Shown here one piece after another: positions 1 through 10,834 of a stretch of DNA of 64,000 bases (positions within the stretch are counted from its first letter, which is position 1; every line of letters starts with the position of its first letter). The stretch spans positions 170,020 through 234,019 of the forward strand of contig NBAY01000065.1 in assembly GCA_002794775.1 (NCBI GenBank), read 5' to 3'. The position numbers and the translations under genes are program-made. The notes beneath the pieces are model-generated. The model worked only from the letters and a program-made list of their open reading frames with translations. It searched no databases and had not been told where the DNA came from. Source of the DNA: Porodaedalea pini (lineage: Eukaryota; Basidiomycota; Agaricomycetes; Hymenochaetales; Hymenochaetaceae).

Positions 1-714
1 TTGTCACGATGACTGTCGCCCGCCTTCATATAATGTGCCACTCCATAGCCTGCGTTTCCCGTGACCACATACTCTCATTTGCCACATCCTTCTGTACCTC
101 GAAGTGATGCAGAATAGAGAGTTTTCATTCTAGCTCGACACTGTTTTCGGAAAGGGATCGACATTAATATTATGTATGCGTGTTGACTGTGAGAGCTTGC
201 CGATAAAATATATGCGTCCGGGCAGACAACAGGCGACGATACGGTGGAGGAAACCGGAATACAGCAGTACACACGATCCGGGAGCTCTGTTGCTGTTTTG
301 AACCTGTACCCTTCGGAGTAGAGTACGCTAAGTAGTATTATCTTGAGCAGCACTTTATACTATATTCGACACAATCGCATTGATCGCAGGCCCATCCCAG
401 AATTAGAACTGCGAACGCAAGCGAGAGCAATACCCACTTCATTCAAAATATATACAATCATTCATATGCGTCTATGATTCTCAAACGAGAGCCATTGTTT
501 CTGAGTGTATGCGAAATCCATCCGGGCTCGCCGCCAGTTCGTAATTTGCCTGAAATCCCAGCAGCTGAGGCAACCAAGTGAACCTGTTCAATGATAGTAA
601 AACTTATCCCCGCAACTTAGCTACATACCTTAACATGGCTCTCGAGCAAATCAGCCCGCGTACGATAGCCTGAATGTATTGTTAGACTCAGAACAGTGTA
701 AGCGCGGATCCCGC
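1..714. other. No independent gene seen; possible last exons of the DUF6533-type gene
   Basis: No ORF here looks like a known family on either strand. The neighbouring minus-strand gene may extend into about 600-690: its last certain exon stops exactly at an AAG|GTGAGC sequence that could be a 5' splice site, and a CAG acceptor lies near 672. That extension is a guess. Confidence 0.4.
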
Positions 715-1576
715 TCACCTTCGAAACTTGGAAGATTCGCGAAGCTCTATGTCCTGCTGCCACTCCGGCACTCTTTCTTCCACCTTTATATGCTGAGGAC
801 GACTACCAATCGTAGGCGTGCTTGACTGTTCAGCCCACCGACCTGCACGCTCTCTCTCTGAGTACTCCTCCACAAGATTCACGAGCAGTTTCCGGCTCAT
901 GATCGCCTCCATTGCCATAGCGAAACCAGCTGGGACCTCGAGATAAGATATCTGGAATGAGGAGCCCATACTTTCAAGCCAGGTTGACAAATAGAATGTG
1001 AAGAGAGTGTCTCACGCCTTTAGCGACCCATACAGTCCAGGCCGCAATGTAGAAAATGAATACACTGTGGGTTGAATGGGCATATTCAGCTTCTCTGATG
1101 AAAATGATGAAATTGCAATGTGATGCACGTACACAAAGAAGTACATGATAGAGTCTCTCACCAGTAGGTCTATCAGACGTAGGTGTGAACCCGGCCGGCG
1201 AGTTCTGTAGCTCTGTATTCCTTTGCCGAGAGCAAGTGCGAAGAGAATGACTTCGTTGAAAGTCTTGGGGGTCCAATATGCCTTGAACCAGGCAGACGAG
1301 CTGATGACAGCGCACGAATGCATGTCAATCCCGATCCGAAGTTGACGAACTCTATTGTAAGCTCGGGCAGAGAAATTAGTGCTCAGTTGATTCCATTGGC
1401 CAACGGGTAAACTCACTGTCTGCGCCTTTCGTTGCAAAGACAGAAATGACGGTGCCTGTTGTAAATACGCAAAGTAGAGACGCAGAGAGGAAAGCGAATA
1501 ATATCCGGATTTTGTTGTACATTGCATAGGTCCGAAGTAGTAGGGCAACTTTTGGATATTGCGCTCAGAAGTAAGG
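715..1576 (-). CDS. DUF6533-family multi-pass membrane protein, partial (N-terminus not found)
   Basis: Function unknown; proteins of this kind are very common multi-pass membrane proteins of Agaricomycetes. Four exons join in phase on the minus strand: about 1576-1417, 1349-1133, 1094-1016 and 951-715, with GT..AG introns of 67, 38 and 64 bp. Diagnostic stretches are LLLRTYAMYNKIRILFAFL, the segment around WTPKTFNEVILFALALGKGI, the RDSIMYFF motif and the closing LEVPAGFAMAMEAI/SRKLLVNL motif that ends the last membrane helix. The cytoplasmic tail is charged. The N-terminal DUF6533 domain proper (first helices) was not found upstream to 2000, so the gene is either 5'-truncated or has a diverged first exon. 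The stop at 715-717 coincides with a possible 5' splice site, so the C-terminus is uncertain. The 38-bp intron is short for a fungus, and one exon edge may be wrong. Confidence 0.55.
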
Positions 1577-2880
1577 CTGAGATGACAGAAAATTAAAGTT
1601 CGCACAGACTAGCGTATATCCGTCTTGAGGTTCTAGCGATATGAATGCACATCTGCCAATCGGTACTGGCGTAACGAGCAGTGATCTTGAGAGTTTATCT
1701 TGCCATCTTCAATAGAAATCGTTTTTGATTGCTATGAGACTCATTTGCATATATATTCGAGGATTCACTGGCTTCCATTAGGTGCCCCGTTGGAGCCGTT
1801 GGGTCCTTTACCGCCTTGAACGTCCTCTCTTTTATGTCATTCTTCAAACTTCCGCAGAATACCAGAGCCCTTGAGCTTTCTCTAGACAACGTTACAGAGA
1901 TAGAACGAGATCATAAGTCGCATTGAGGCTGCATTACCACCTTTTTAGGTTGGCCTGATGAAAGCAGCGTCACACATCTGAGACCCGAGAGTCTAGTTTT
2001 AATGACGTAATCATTTCTCACGAGTAAGCCATTAGTTAACGTTGAATCAAGTCGATCTTTACCTTTCGCACCACACAGGTTCTTATCCTCGGGTCGTACT
2101 AGTACGAGCGTCTCAGCGCTGAGAGCTCATCACGCCGACAATTTGGACGGATTAAGTGAATGGACTGAGGATCATTCCGTCTACAGTAGACGCGACGCCG
2201 AGATTGACGTGGCAGCTAGTTTCGAAAAACGCCCTGGAAACTCTCGTTTGCCGTCCATCTCACATTATAAAGTGCATTCTCGAACCAGGGACCGCTTCAA
2301 ATGGGCCTTCTGTTTCTGCGATATGACATGGACGTTGCGGTTGGCCGAGCAATTTTTGGCGCGTCGGCATGTCGGTGGTGTTTCGATGAGTTCGAATGAA
2401 GACGAGCGAAGACACTAAATACCTGTCAGTGCCATCTTTTCTGTTCTGCTTGGTTCTTTTTGAAGATTTGCAAAAATAGAGTACAGTCTCCAGTGGAGAT
2501 CCTTGTTATAGTATACCAAGAAAGTACGATGTATACTTTGAAACTGGTTACGATGCCATCAGAAGCGTTGCTCTCTCCTCAGAGCACCCGCTTCGCGTAG
2601 GATATTCTCTTGATGATGCACTCTCGCCAAGAAAAGTCTACAACGCGCCTCCTCAGACACAGACTGGTGCCACACCGATACCTGGGACAAGGCACTTCCG
2701 ACAGTGGTTTTTCATGTCTCCTTGCTTACGGTTTTCGCGTTTTTGGGATCCATGGGCTCGGATCCCGACTATACACTCACAAAAGAAGCAAAACGTACGG
2801 AATAATATACGACTCAATTTGCGCTTCTTGGCTCTTTAGCTGACCTGCAGCTAGTGGATGGGCCTGAAAGGCTAAAAACT
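1577..2880. other. No gene supported
   Basis: Several ORFs of 60-90 codons occur on both strands. None has a recognisable motif, a convincing start context or a coherent exon pattern. The missing 5' part of the DUF6533-type gene was looked for here and not seen. Confidence 0.5.
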
Positions 2881-2930
2881 GGTGTCTCCGTTGGGAACGT
2901 ATGGCGCTGGTTGGGCTTATTCTCCTCCCC

Positions 2931-2953
2931 ATTGGCTATCCACACAAATATAT
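2931..2953 (+). promoter_or_regulatory. Relic promoter of the peroxidase remnant (inverted CCAAT and TATA-like box)
   Basis: ATTGG (inverted CCAAT) at 2931-2935 and AAATATAT at 2946-2953 lie about 140 bp upstream of the peroxidase remnant, in the right order for a fungal promoter. Inference from position only. Confidence 0.35.
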
Positions 2954-3092
2954 CTTATTCTACTCTGAACATTGAACGGTCAACGAGCGGTTGTTGAACG
3001 ACAGGTACAAAGGCATGCACAAAACCTCCTCTGTTCCTTACTCGTCGAGTCATTGCTGCACTGACTAGCACGGTTATCGCAGACATCTAAAC

Positions 3093-3430
3093 AAGGTCTT
3101 CAAGCTCACTCTCGCCGCTGTCGCCCTCGCTGCCGTCGTCCACGCTACCAACTACAGGCGTGTCAGCTGTCCCGACGGTGTCAACACTGTGACCAATGCT
3201 GTTGTGAGTGCCACTCTTGTAGTGTGCTCTAGTACCACCTGACATGATTCAAATTGCTGCGCGTTCTTCTCGCTTCGCGATGACCTGCAAGAGAACGTTT
3301 TCGAGAGCGAGTGCACTGAGTATGTATATGAGTCTCTGCGCTTGGTCTTTCCATGGCGGCGTCAGCTTCTCCAAGTCTAGTGCATTTTAGGGTGGAGGTG
3401 CAGACGGCTCTGCTCGATACCAAACAAGGT
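3093..3430 (+). pseudogene. Class II fungal haem peroxidase (lignin/manganese/versatile type), 5' fragment, dead
   Basis: The active family is a secreted haem peroxidase that attacks lignin or Mn(II). Seen in order: a hydrophobic leader beginning VFKLTLAAVALAAVVHA (signal-peptide-like); VSCPDGVNTVTNAV; after a GTGAGT intron, CCAFFSLRDDLQENVF; then ESLRLVF with the conserved distal Arg; the distal His in FHGG; and GGGADGS, the structural calcium-site motif. This is the order of residues 1 to about 80 of class II peroxidases. It is broken: the expected start codon reads AAG (3093-3095), the frame shifts between ESLRLVF and the distal His, the Asp that should follow that His is Gly, and TAG interrupts at 3388-3390. 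The rest (proximal His, further calcium site) was not found downstream. A GTAAGT donor closes the fragment. Recognition of the family is firm; the subclass cannot be decided. Confidence 0.85.
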
Positions 3431-4483
3431 AAGTACCTTTAACCACTAAGCCTTCTGCCATGAACATTTCTAAGTTATTTATAGTATGCTTTTCGTGACA
3501 TAATAGCACTCTTCTATTTCAAATCTCTACCATTCTCTTCTGTGTCGACTCGTGCACCGCGTGCTCCTCCTGCTCCTTTTCACACAGCGTCGGCACTCCC
3601 GGCCGACAGAATGGTTCGTCAAGAGCATCTGCGAGTTGGGTCACAAATGGGCCCTCGCACACGTCCTCCCCGGTAAGTCCAGTGCGATGGACAGCAGAAA
3701 CAAGAAGGCCGCGTAGCCCGCTGCATCTGCGGGAGGTTCGGGAGTGGGGCCGGGGGCGGGGGCAATGCGAAGGAGGAGCGGGAGAAAGATCACGAGCGAG
3801 ACTCGAGGTGCCGGAAGTCGGGCTCAGATATCTCTGGATAGGGTGTAAGAAGCGGAGGCCTGCCCAGCCGCAGCAATAAAAAGTTTATGCAACGCAGACC
3901 ACTGTGACGATCCATCAGTTTTTATCCGGCAGCAATCTCATGCGCTCAGACTATCGCCGGTCCTTCTCGCTGGGTTCAAAATGAGACTGAAAGGCCGGAA
4001 GTCCCGGCGTAAGAAGCGCTGAGCATGCGGCCGAGTATGTATTTCAGGCACTAAATCGCTGATTCAAACTTACTGAGTTGTCAGTGCTGTCCAGAGGTGA
4101 GATTTCACGACTTCGCTTTTTGTAACTTTATCCTCAAAATACGCAGCGCCGAGATGACTGCATCCTTTACCAGACCTTCAAACAGTGAAGTTGAATGTTA
4201 TCGGCAGAGCGGCGCGAGAAGAAAGCCAATCCGGTTCCAAACTTACTTCAGTTGCCTCCCAGGACGATGCTATTTTTGCGACACATTAAAGGCACATGTG
4301 TGCTCCTCGGTGCTATTCCAAGCAAGAATAACTCCTTATCAAGCTCATCCACCTGGTCTAAGCTCACAATGACGAGGGATCTATTCAATCCCATATGTAT
4401 ATAGTTCCCGCACCCCTCGACTCAACTCGCCTCGCAGCTCATCTCCTATCTGACCTGTCAGTGTAGGTTCTGCAACAGTCGCC
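3431..4483. other. No gene supported; downstream of the peroxidase fragment and upstream of the OPT gene
   Basis: The remaining peroxidase exons were looked for and not found. A segment at about 3589-3662 is bounded by a CACACAG acceptor and a GTAAGT donor, but its translation matches nothing I recognise. ORFs at 4097-4404 overlap in two frames and look random. The last 100 bp should hold the OPT promoter and 5' UTR; no clear TATA box is seen. Confidence 0.45.
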
Positions 4484-7238
4484 ATGCACAGCACAGATAT
4501 CAACGATGTATCGACTCTTCCTCGTGGCCTGCCTCTCGCCGAGAAGACCCCAGAAGGCGATAGTGAGAAGAGCTTATCGCTGACGAAGGATGTGGAGAGT
4601 TCGGATGCTAGTTCTAGCAGTGACGACGCTAGTGACACGGGCGAAATTCTTAGCGATGCAAGAGATCTTGTTACGCATGTCATCAGCGTCGAGGATGACC
4701 CGAGTCTCAATCCTTGGACATTTCGCGTCCTCGTCATCGGCTTGGGCTTGAGTACCTTCGGCGGTGTTCTCGGTACGGACTCTCCTTTTTTCTGAAATCT
4801 GTCTTCTGATATCGTGAAACTCCATTTCCAGCCGAGATCTACTACTTCAAGCCACAAACCGTGCTCGTCTCAACCATGTTCCTCGCGATTATCGCCTACG
4901 TTCTCGGACTCGCAATGGAGACTCTTATCCCAACAAGAGGATGGTTCCGATACCTCAACCCGGGGCCCTTCAACAGAAAGGAAAATGCGATGATTGTCAT
5001 AATGGCTAGCGCTGCTGCGAACAGCGCGCTTGGAACGGAAGTACTAGCGGTACAGCGCCTCTACTACAATATCAACCCAAACCCTGCCGCTAGCATCTTC
5101 CTTCTGTTCAGCAGCCAGATGATCGGGTATGGTATCGGAGGTCTAATGCGACGTGAGTCTAGCTGAATCGCTTTCAGCGCTCCGACATGAGCTTATTTGT
5201 ATACTCCTCACTAGCAATCTTGCTCTACCCATCGAAGATGCTCTATCCTGGTGTTCTTCCTCTTATCTCTATGTTTGATGCGTTCTTCAATGTCGGAAGC
5301 AATGCGAAGAAGAAACTTCGACTTTTCTACATAGTCTTCTTTGCGTATGTTACCCGTATTGTTCAAATCTTGTCTGCACTAACTGTCATGACTCCTAGTA
5401 TCTTCATCTGGGAACTATTTCCTGAGTGGATATTCCCTCTCATCACGGGCTTTTCAATCTTCTGCCTTGCAAATCCGAACTCTGCAGACTTCACGCGTGT
5501 CTTTGGCGGATCAAACGGGAACGAGGGCCTCGGACTCCTTTCTCTTTGCTTCGACTGGCAGTACATTTCAGGCGGCGTAAATCCTTTTACCATTCCTTTG
5601 CAGGCGCAATTCAGTAATTTGCTGGGCTATCTTCTATGCATGTACGTGTCCTCACTCCGATATAAGTCTCGGGATGTCTGACTTGATCTACAGGGTTGTC
5701 TTCTGTGCTGTTTTCTACAAGAATATCTGGCAATCGCGTAATTTCCCTTTCGTGAGCGGACCACCGTTTCATCCTTTGGAGCTACACTAACTTACATTCT
5801 AGTTGTCCCAAGAGCTCTTCTACGAGAATGGAACAGTCTATGATCAACTTTTAATTCTCAACGATAACTTTGAAGTAGACCCGACACTCCTCGCCGAGCA
5901 GGGACTCCCATTCTACGCCGGAACCTGGGTTGTGCAATTGCTCGTCACTAACCTCGGCATGGCCGCGACATTCACGCACCTCCTTCTCTGGAATTTCGAC
6001 GATATTTCCTCAGCATGGTCTTGGCTCACGCCATCACAGCTGCGCAACATGTGGGCGACATTCGACTGGAAATTCTGGCAGCACGATGGACGGACCGAAC
6101 GCGAGCAGCTGTATAAGGAAACGGAGGGTGACAAGAGTATCGACCCGCATTATCGCGAGATGCTCAAATATGCAGACGCACCAAACAGCTGGTACTTTGT
6201 CACGCTGGTTATCAGCTCAGTCATTGCACTTGTCGTTATCTATAAAACCGACTCTACACTGCCGTGGTGGGGCTTCCTAATATCACTCATGCTGGGAACG
6301 CTTTCGATCCTCTTCTTTGGCGCGCTGTACGCAATTACAGGATTGCAATTTATTATCCAGCCGTTCGTTCAAATGATTGGGGGGTTCATCCATCCAGGGC
6401 GTCCCATGGCGAACATGTACTTTGTGCTATTCTCATACAGTAAGTTTCTAATGTACCCGATCATTCTCTTCTCTCCAACTAACGCGATCTCTATATAACA
6501 GACAGCGTAAACCAAGCGCAGCTCCTTCTGCGCGACCTCAAGATCGCACAGTACATTAAGCTCGAGCCGCGTGCTGCATTCGCCGCACAGACCGCCGGGA
6601 CATTGCTGGGCTCGATCCTCAACTTCGTTCTCATGAACAGCATCATTGACAACCAGCGGGATATCTTGCTGTCTGTCGAAGGCACAAATGTGTGGTCAGG
6701 GCAGCAACCGCAGCAATACAACAGTCAGGCAGTTGCATGGGGCGGGCTGTCGCACGAGCTCTTTGCGCAAGGAAAGCGCTACGAGTGGGTGCCTTGGGCA
6801 TACGTCCTCGGACTCATCGTTCCCGTCCCATTTTGGCTTGTTCATAAGAAGTGGCCTGGCCTGCGCATGGACTATCTCTACACGCCCGTCATCTGCTATT
6901 ACATCGGCTGGTTATGCGTCGGTATCAACTCATCCATCCTCTCATACTTTGCCATTGCATGGTTCTCTCAATGGTGGCTCCGAACGCGCTGTCCACGGTG
7001 GTTCAACAAGTACAACTACATCCTCGGAGCTGGTCAGTGCGCCTCTATCCGTCCCCGGTTGTTATGCTAACACAACCTTGTCTATTTTATTGCAGCTCTC
7101 GATGGAGGCACGCAAGTTATGGTCTTCATTCTCTCCTTCGCCGTGTTTGGTGCCGCAGGAGTCGATCACTTGTTCCCTCAATGGTGGGGCGCTAACCAAA
7201 ACGGAAACTATGACCGCTGTTTGGTTATTGACTCGTAG
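4484..7238 (+). CDS. OPT-family oligopeptide transporter, eight exons
   Basis: A proton-coupled plasma-membrane (or vacuolar) importer of tetra-/pentapeptides or related small peptides. Exons 4484-4772, 4832-5152, 5215-5344, 5399-5641, 5694-5751, 5803-6439, 6502-7032 and 7096-7238 join in phase with GT..AG introns of 51-63 bp and give 783 residues, a usual OPT length. The N-terminus is a cytoplasmic acidic Ser/Asp-rich tail. Family marks: the stretch around IPTRGWFRYLNPGPFN (the NPG motif), GTEVLAVQRLYYN, YPSKMLYPG, FIWELFPEWIFPLITGFS, long hydrophobic helices throughout, and a C-terminal DHLFPQWWG/DRCLVIDS ending. ATG 4484 is the first in-frame start before the conserved region. No frameshift or stop is present, so the gene appears functional. 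Exact substrate is not predictable from sequence. Confidence 0.93.
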
Positions 7239-7949
7239 GCTTCTGAGGATGTAACTATGTACTGTACATACTGCATCGAGTGTGAAAGGGGAACTGCTCA
7301 CTTAAACAGGCAAATAAAGAGTATTATAATTCAAGACAGCATGCTAGTATCCATCTTCTCGACCGCTTCCTAGTGCTCCGCCTTAAGGTAATGCATTGAA
7401 CCACACTCAATACAGACTCCTGATAACTTACATCCTGAAAATGCAGGTTTAAGGCAGGTCTTGTTCAATCCACAGAAAGGGTGAGTTCCCGACACAGGAT
7501 CATCTCTTAAAGACCTCTCGATGATAGTGTCTAAGCGATTAAACACACCTTATACGTAGCACCTCAGCATGTCGCCATGCCCCTCAAGTCTCAGTTGATG
7601 AAGTATACCAAACGTTACATCAGCTGGTATCAGACAACCATCTCCATTGATGGGGACGATAGAGAATCAAGTGCAAGTGGAACTTCAGGCTCGAGGTTGC
7701 CAGACAAGTCCTATTTAGTCATTGCCAACTGCAGCGGTGCACTCAGGGTAAGTCCAAGGGGAAGAATGCTCATTTCACATTAAGACGGCGATAGACACAG
7801 GCCAAGACAATTACACTTTATAACGATGATGTCACTTATACTATAGAAAGAGCTAAACTAATGTCCGGTCCCACAGCGCATATTACTTGCTCGTCCGAAA
7901 AGATAAGGAGGCTCGCTATCCCCGCATGCACTTCTTACTATTAGCAAGC
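7239..7949. other. Convergent intergenic region (3' ends of the OPT and zinc-finger genes)
   Basis: The OPT gene and the zinc-finger gene point at each other. The interval should hold both 3' UTRs; AATAAA lies at about 7313. The 68-codon ORF at 7577-7783 has no recognisable motif. Confidence 0.5.
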
Positions 7950-9188
7950 CTAGTCGACTAAAGAGAGTCCAGTAACAATACCATCCCAATCCGATCCTCC
8001 GCCATGCATGGCACTGGCCTGCATGGCGCGCTTCATCTCCGCAAGCGGCGGTAGCCACTCCTCTATAGGTGGGTTCTCGTCGTCATAATAAACAGTATCC
8101 GACGCCTGCGTCTGGTTGTACTGTGCGGGTGAAAGAGGATACCCACGGTTCACATTGTAAGTGTGTAGGGATGAAGGATCGTAAGGGTAGTAGTACCCTG
8201 GTGGGTATACTGGAAGGAATGTCGAGACTGGAGGGAAGAAACGATTCAAGTGTTCTGGCACCGGAGAGGGAGGAGTCGAGAAAGACGAGGACGCAGAGCC
8301 CGTCGTGGCGCTCTCAGCATCAGAAATAGAAGTGGACGCAGACGTGGAGGCTGACGCGGAAGCGTAGTTTAAACCCGAGCCGTGCAGTTCGAGACGCGTG
8401 ACGGAAGGTGTATCGTTGTCTGACTCCCGGCCTATTTCCGCATTCGTCCGCGTGACATTCGCCTGCAGCCAGAATTGTACTTTCTCTTCCGGGAGGGATG
8501 CTACCCTCACAGCCTGCTTCCGTATATCCTCACTCGACCCACGGATGTCAGGAAGCTGGTCTGGTGCCTTCTCCGCCATTCTCATTTTCACCTTCGCTTT
8601 GGCCAGCGCACCGCGCCGATAGAAGCCATGAGCGCGCTTTTCATGTCTGATGAGTGCAGGTGCGTCGCTGAAAATACGTCCACATCGGTTGGAGCGCACG
8701 GCACCGAAGGCAAAAGCATCGTCGGCAGTGCGAGGGAGGGTACATGTGTGCTTGACCTTCTCGCTTTAAACACGGGAAAGTGCAAATGAGCAAAGCAAAA
8801 TGCAGAAAGAAAGGTGGGCGTGGCCTTACTGCACAGCTGCGATATGAGTTTTCACATTCGACTTCTGGAGGGACGAGAATTTGCATCCTTCATATGGGCA
8901 TTTGTGCTCGAGGCGTGCACGGAGCGGATCGTGCACGATGACATGCCGCTCGAGTCCATACATGCGCTTGAAGACCTTGCCACAGATAGTGCAGCGGGGT
9001 TGGCTGTCGTCCTGGACGTCAGGTTCTAGAAATTGCAAAGCAGATTCTGAGGATGAAGGATTTGACTCCATGTCGTCAGCCACGTGTGTTTGCGTTGAAG
9101 TTGCAGCAAGATATTCTGCAAAGTCCTTGTGATGCGAAGAGAGCCACAGAGTATGGATTAAGGGAGGGGAAAAATCTAAGACATGCAT
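7950..9188 (-). CDS. C2H2 zinc-finger protein, putative transcription factor, two exons
   Basis: Probably a nuclear DNA-binding regulator; targets unknown. Exons 9188-8830 and 8763-7950 join in phase (66-bp intron) to 390 residues. Three consecutive fingers: CTICGKVFKRMYGLERH..H (C-x2-C-x12-H-x3-H); CPYEGCKFSSLQKSNVKTH ending in a His created across the splice junction (C-x4-C-x12-H); and a third with CGRIFSDAPALIRHEKRAH whose first Cys lies unusually far upstream. The third is the typical last finger of a basidiomycete C2H2 group. After the fingers come a basic segment, a Ser/Ala/Thr-rich low-complexity run and a Pro/Tyr-rich C-terminal region that could be an activation domain. Start chosen at ATG 9188; a Met 47 codons later (MESNPSSSES) is an alternative. 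No defects seen. Confidence 0.8.
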
Positions 9189-10754
9189 CGAAGGTGAACC
9201 CTTTATGTTCAACTGGGGCTACTTAGATGCCCCATTGATAAGCTGAATATGGAGGACAAGGTAGCCATCACAAGCATACAACGAGGATAAGCGCACAAGG
9301 TTACGGGGCACACAGCGTGGCCAGCTGTTTGTTCTACTTGTACTTTGGCTGATAAACAGACCCGACTGGAAAATGCCTGAGATCCTGAACGAACGACAGA
9401 TAAATTTTTGACATATTAAATTGTAGTACTTGAGTAGAGCATCAAGCAACAGGGCTTCAGGATTTCAAGCACGCGATTGACGCAGTACTAGTCCTTTAAA
9501 TTTGAGAGAAAGGAAAGGACGAATCGAGAACAAAGGGAACAAGCACGAAAGGACTAGGGAGTGATGCAGATCTTAGAGTTTCGAAGTGACTGCACTGCAT
9601 AACAGAGCGAATGAGGAAGGCATTGTTCACGCATAAGCGCTGGCTGTTTGTCATCCTGTTCTCTGTCTAGTCTAAGCATCCACAAATTCGCCCTCCGCAC
9701 TTATCATGTCGGATAGCTAGGAGCGGCATCTATCAATGGTGCGGCCTTGTCTCTGTGAAGAACTGTGACAGTCAGCCCATACCTCTCGTAGCAAAAGCAG
9801 CACCGACCGCTTTCTCAGTCATCGACGCTGCCAGTGGCACGGCATTGACTACATGGTCTTAGGCGTTTATATAGGAAATGGTGTGTTCGGCTGGCTATTT
9901 CGATGATAAGGGGCTTGATCATTCACAGTTTTCATTGAGATACACAAGATCTGTGCCATTCGATTGAGTTACTCTTTACGTGTACGATCATTGGCTGACG
10001 AGCATCAGTACCTGTTGTTGCGCTCTCGAACGGACAAACGCCGTCACGCCGATACAACCACTTCCGTTTTGTAGCTGCTGGGTTTCGAGACCCACGGTGT
10101 TCACGCTATGGCCACGCGCTTGAAGGAAGACTGTGCAAAGACTTAGCGAGAGCGAGGCCAGGAAAACCTATACTCGGTTCCAATAGGTTGAAATCATGTC
10201 AAATTTGTGGGGCTGCGACGTGTCTGAAGTTCTCTGAACTGAACTCGCTTTCATTTTGGGAAGCTGGAATAATTGAAATGAAACCTACCTTCCCCAACTT
10301 CACCCTTAATGATATTTGCTTTCCCCTTCGTCCGTTTTAGCAGTTTTTTTTTAACCTTCGTTCTTGTCCCTCTTTGCGACAGAAGCCCTGACCTGACCTG
10401 CATCCAACACGATGTCCGTCATATTCATAATACCTGTCCTTTCTTTTCCCACATTCGAAGTCAAATGTCCCATCACCCCACCCTTCCTTATCACTTTGCG
10501 GACTGGTTCCTCCCATCCAATTTCATGTTATTACTTCAATTTGCATATTTTTCTTTTCGTCACTCCTCTGACCCCATGCCTTATTACTCTGACCCACCCT
10601 ACCTGTCCTTTTAATACCCACAACAACATACCGAATCTCGCTCACCCTTTTATTTTTTTTTACGCTTACATACATTTGCGCACTCCGTCCATTTCCTTTT
10701 CCTTTTTTTTTAGTTAGTAGCGTTAGTGCAGAGTAGTGCAACCTTAATAAGTAG
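9189..10754. other. Divergent intergenic region between the zinc-finger and kinase genes
   Basis: It holds the 5' regions of two divergent genes. About 10,300-10,720 is strongly pyrimidine-rich on the + strand (long T/C runs), as often found upstream of fungal genes; overlapping ORFs there are low-complexity artefacts. No RNA gene was recognised. Confidence 0.5.
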
Positions 10755-10785
10755 AAGGCACGTGCAACTTTTAAATATATAATTG
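10755..10785 (+). promoter_or_regulatory. Core promoter candidate of the FunK1 kinase gene
   Basis: An E-box CACGTG (10759-10764) and an AAATATATA TATA-like element (about 10774-10782) lie 50-75 bp upstream of the chosen ATG, directly after the long CT-rich tract. Function inferred from position. Confidence 0.4.
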
Positions 10786-10834
10786 GTTACCTAAGCAAGT
10801 GGCCGTGGCTTATGCTGGCTTTGATTGCACGTCG

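Noticed and set aside
2143..2418. 91-codon ORF on the plus strand
   Set aside because: No motif, no splice context, nothing similar recognised; within chance length.
3229..3423. Minus-strand ORF
   Set aside because: It is the complement of the peroxidase remnant, which explains the sequence better.
10309..10741. ORFs of about 100 codons upstream of the kinase gene
   Set aside because: T/C-rich tract; translation is Phe/Ser/Pro-rich noise. Interpreted as promoter DNA.
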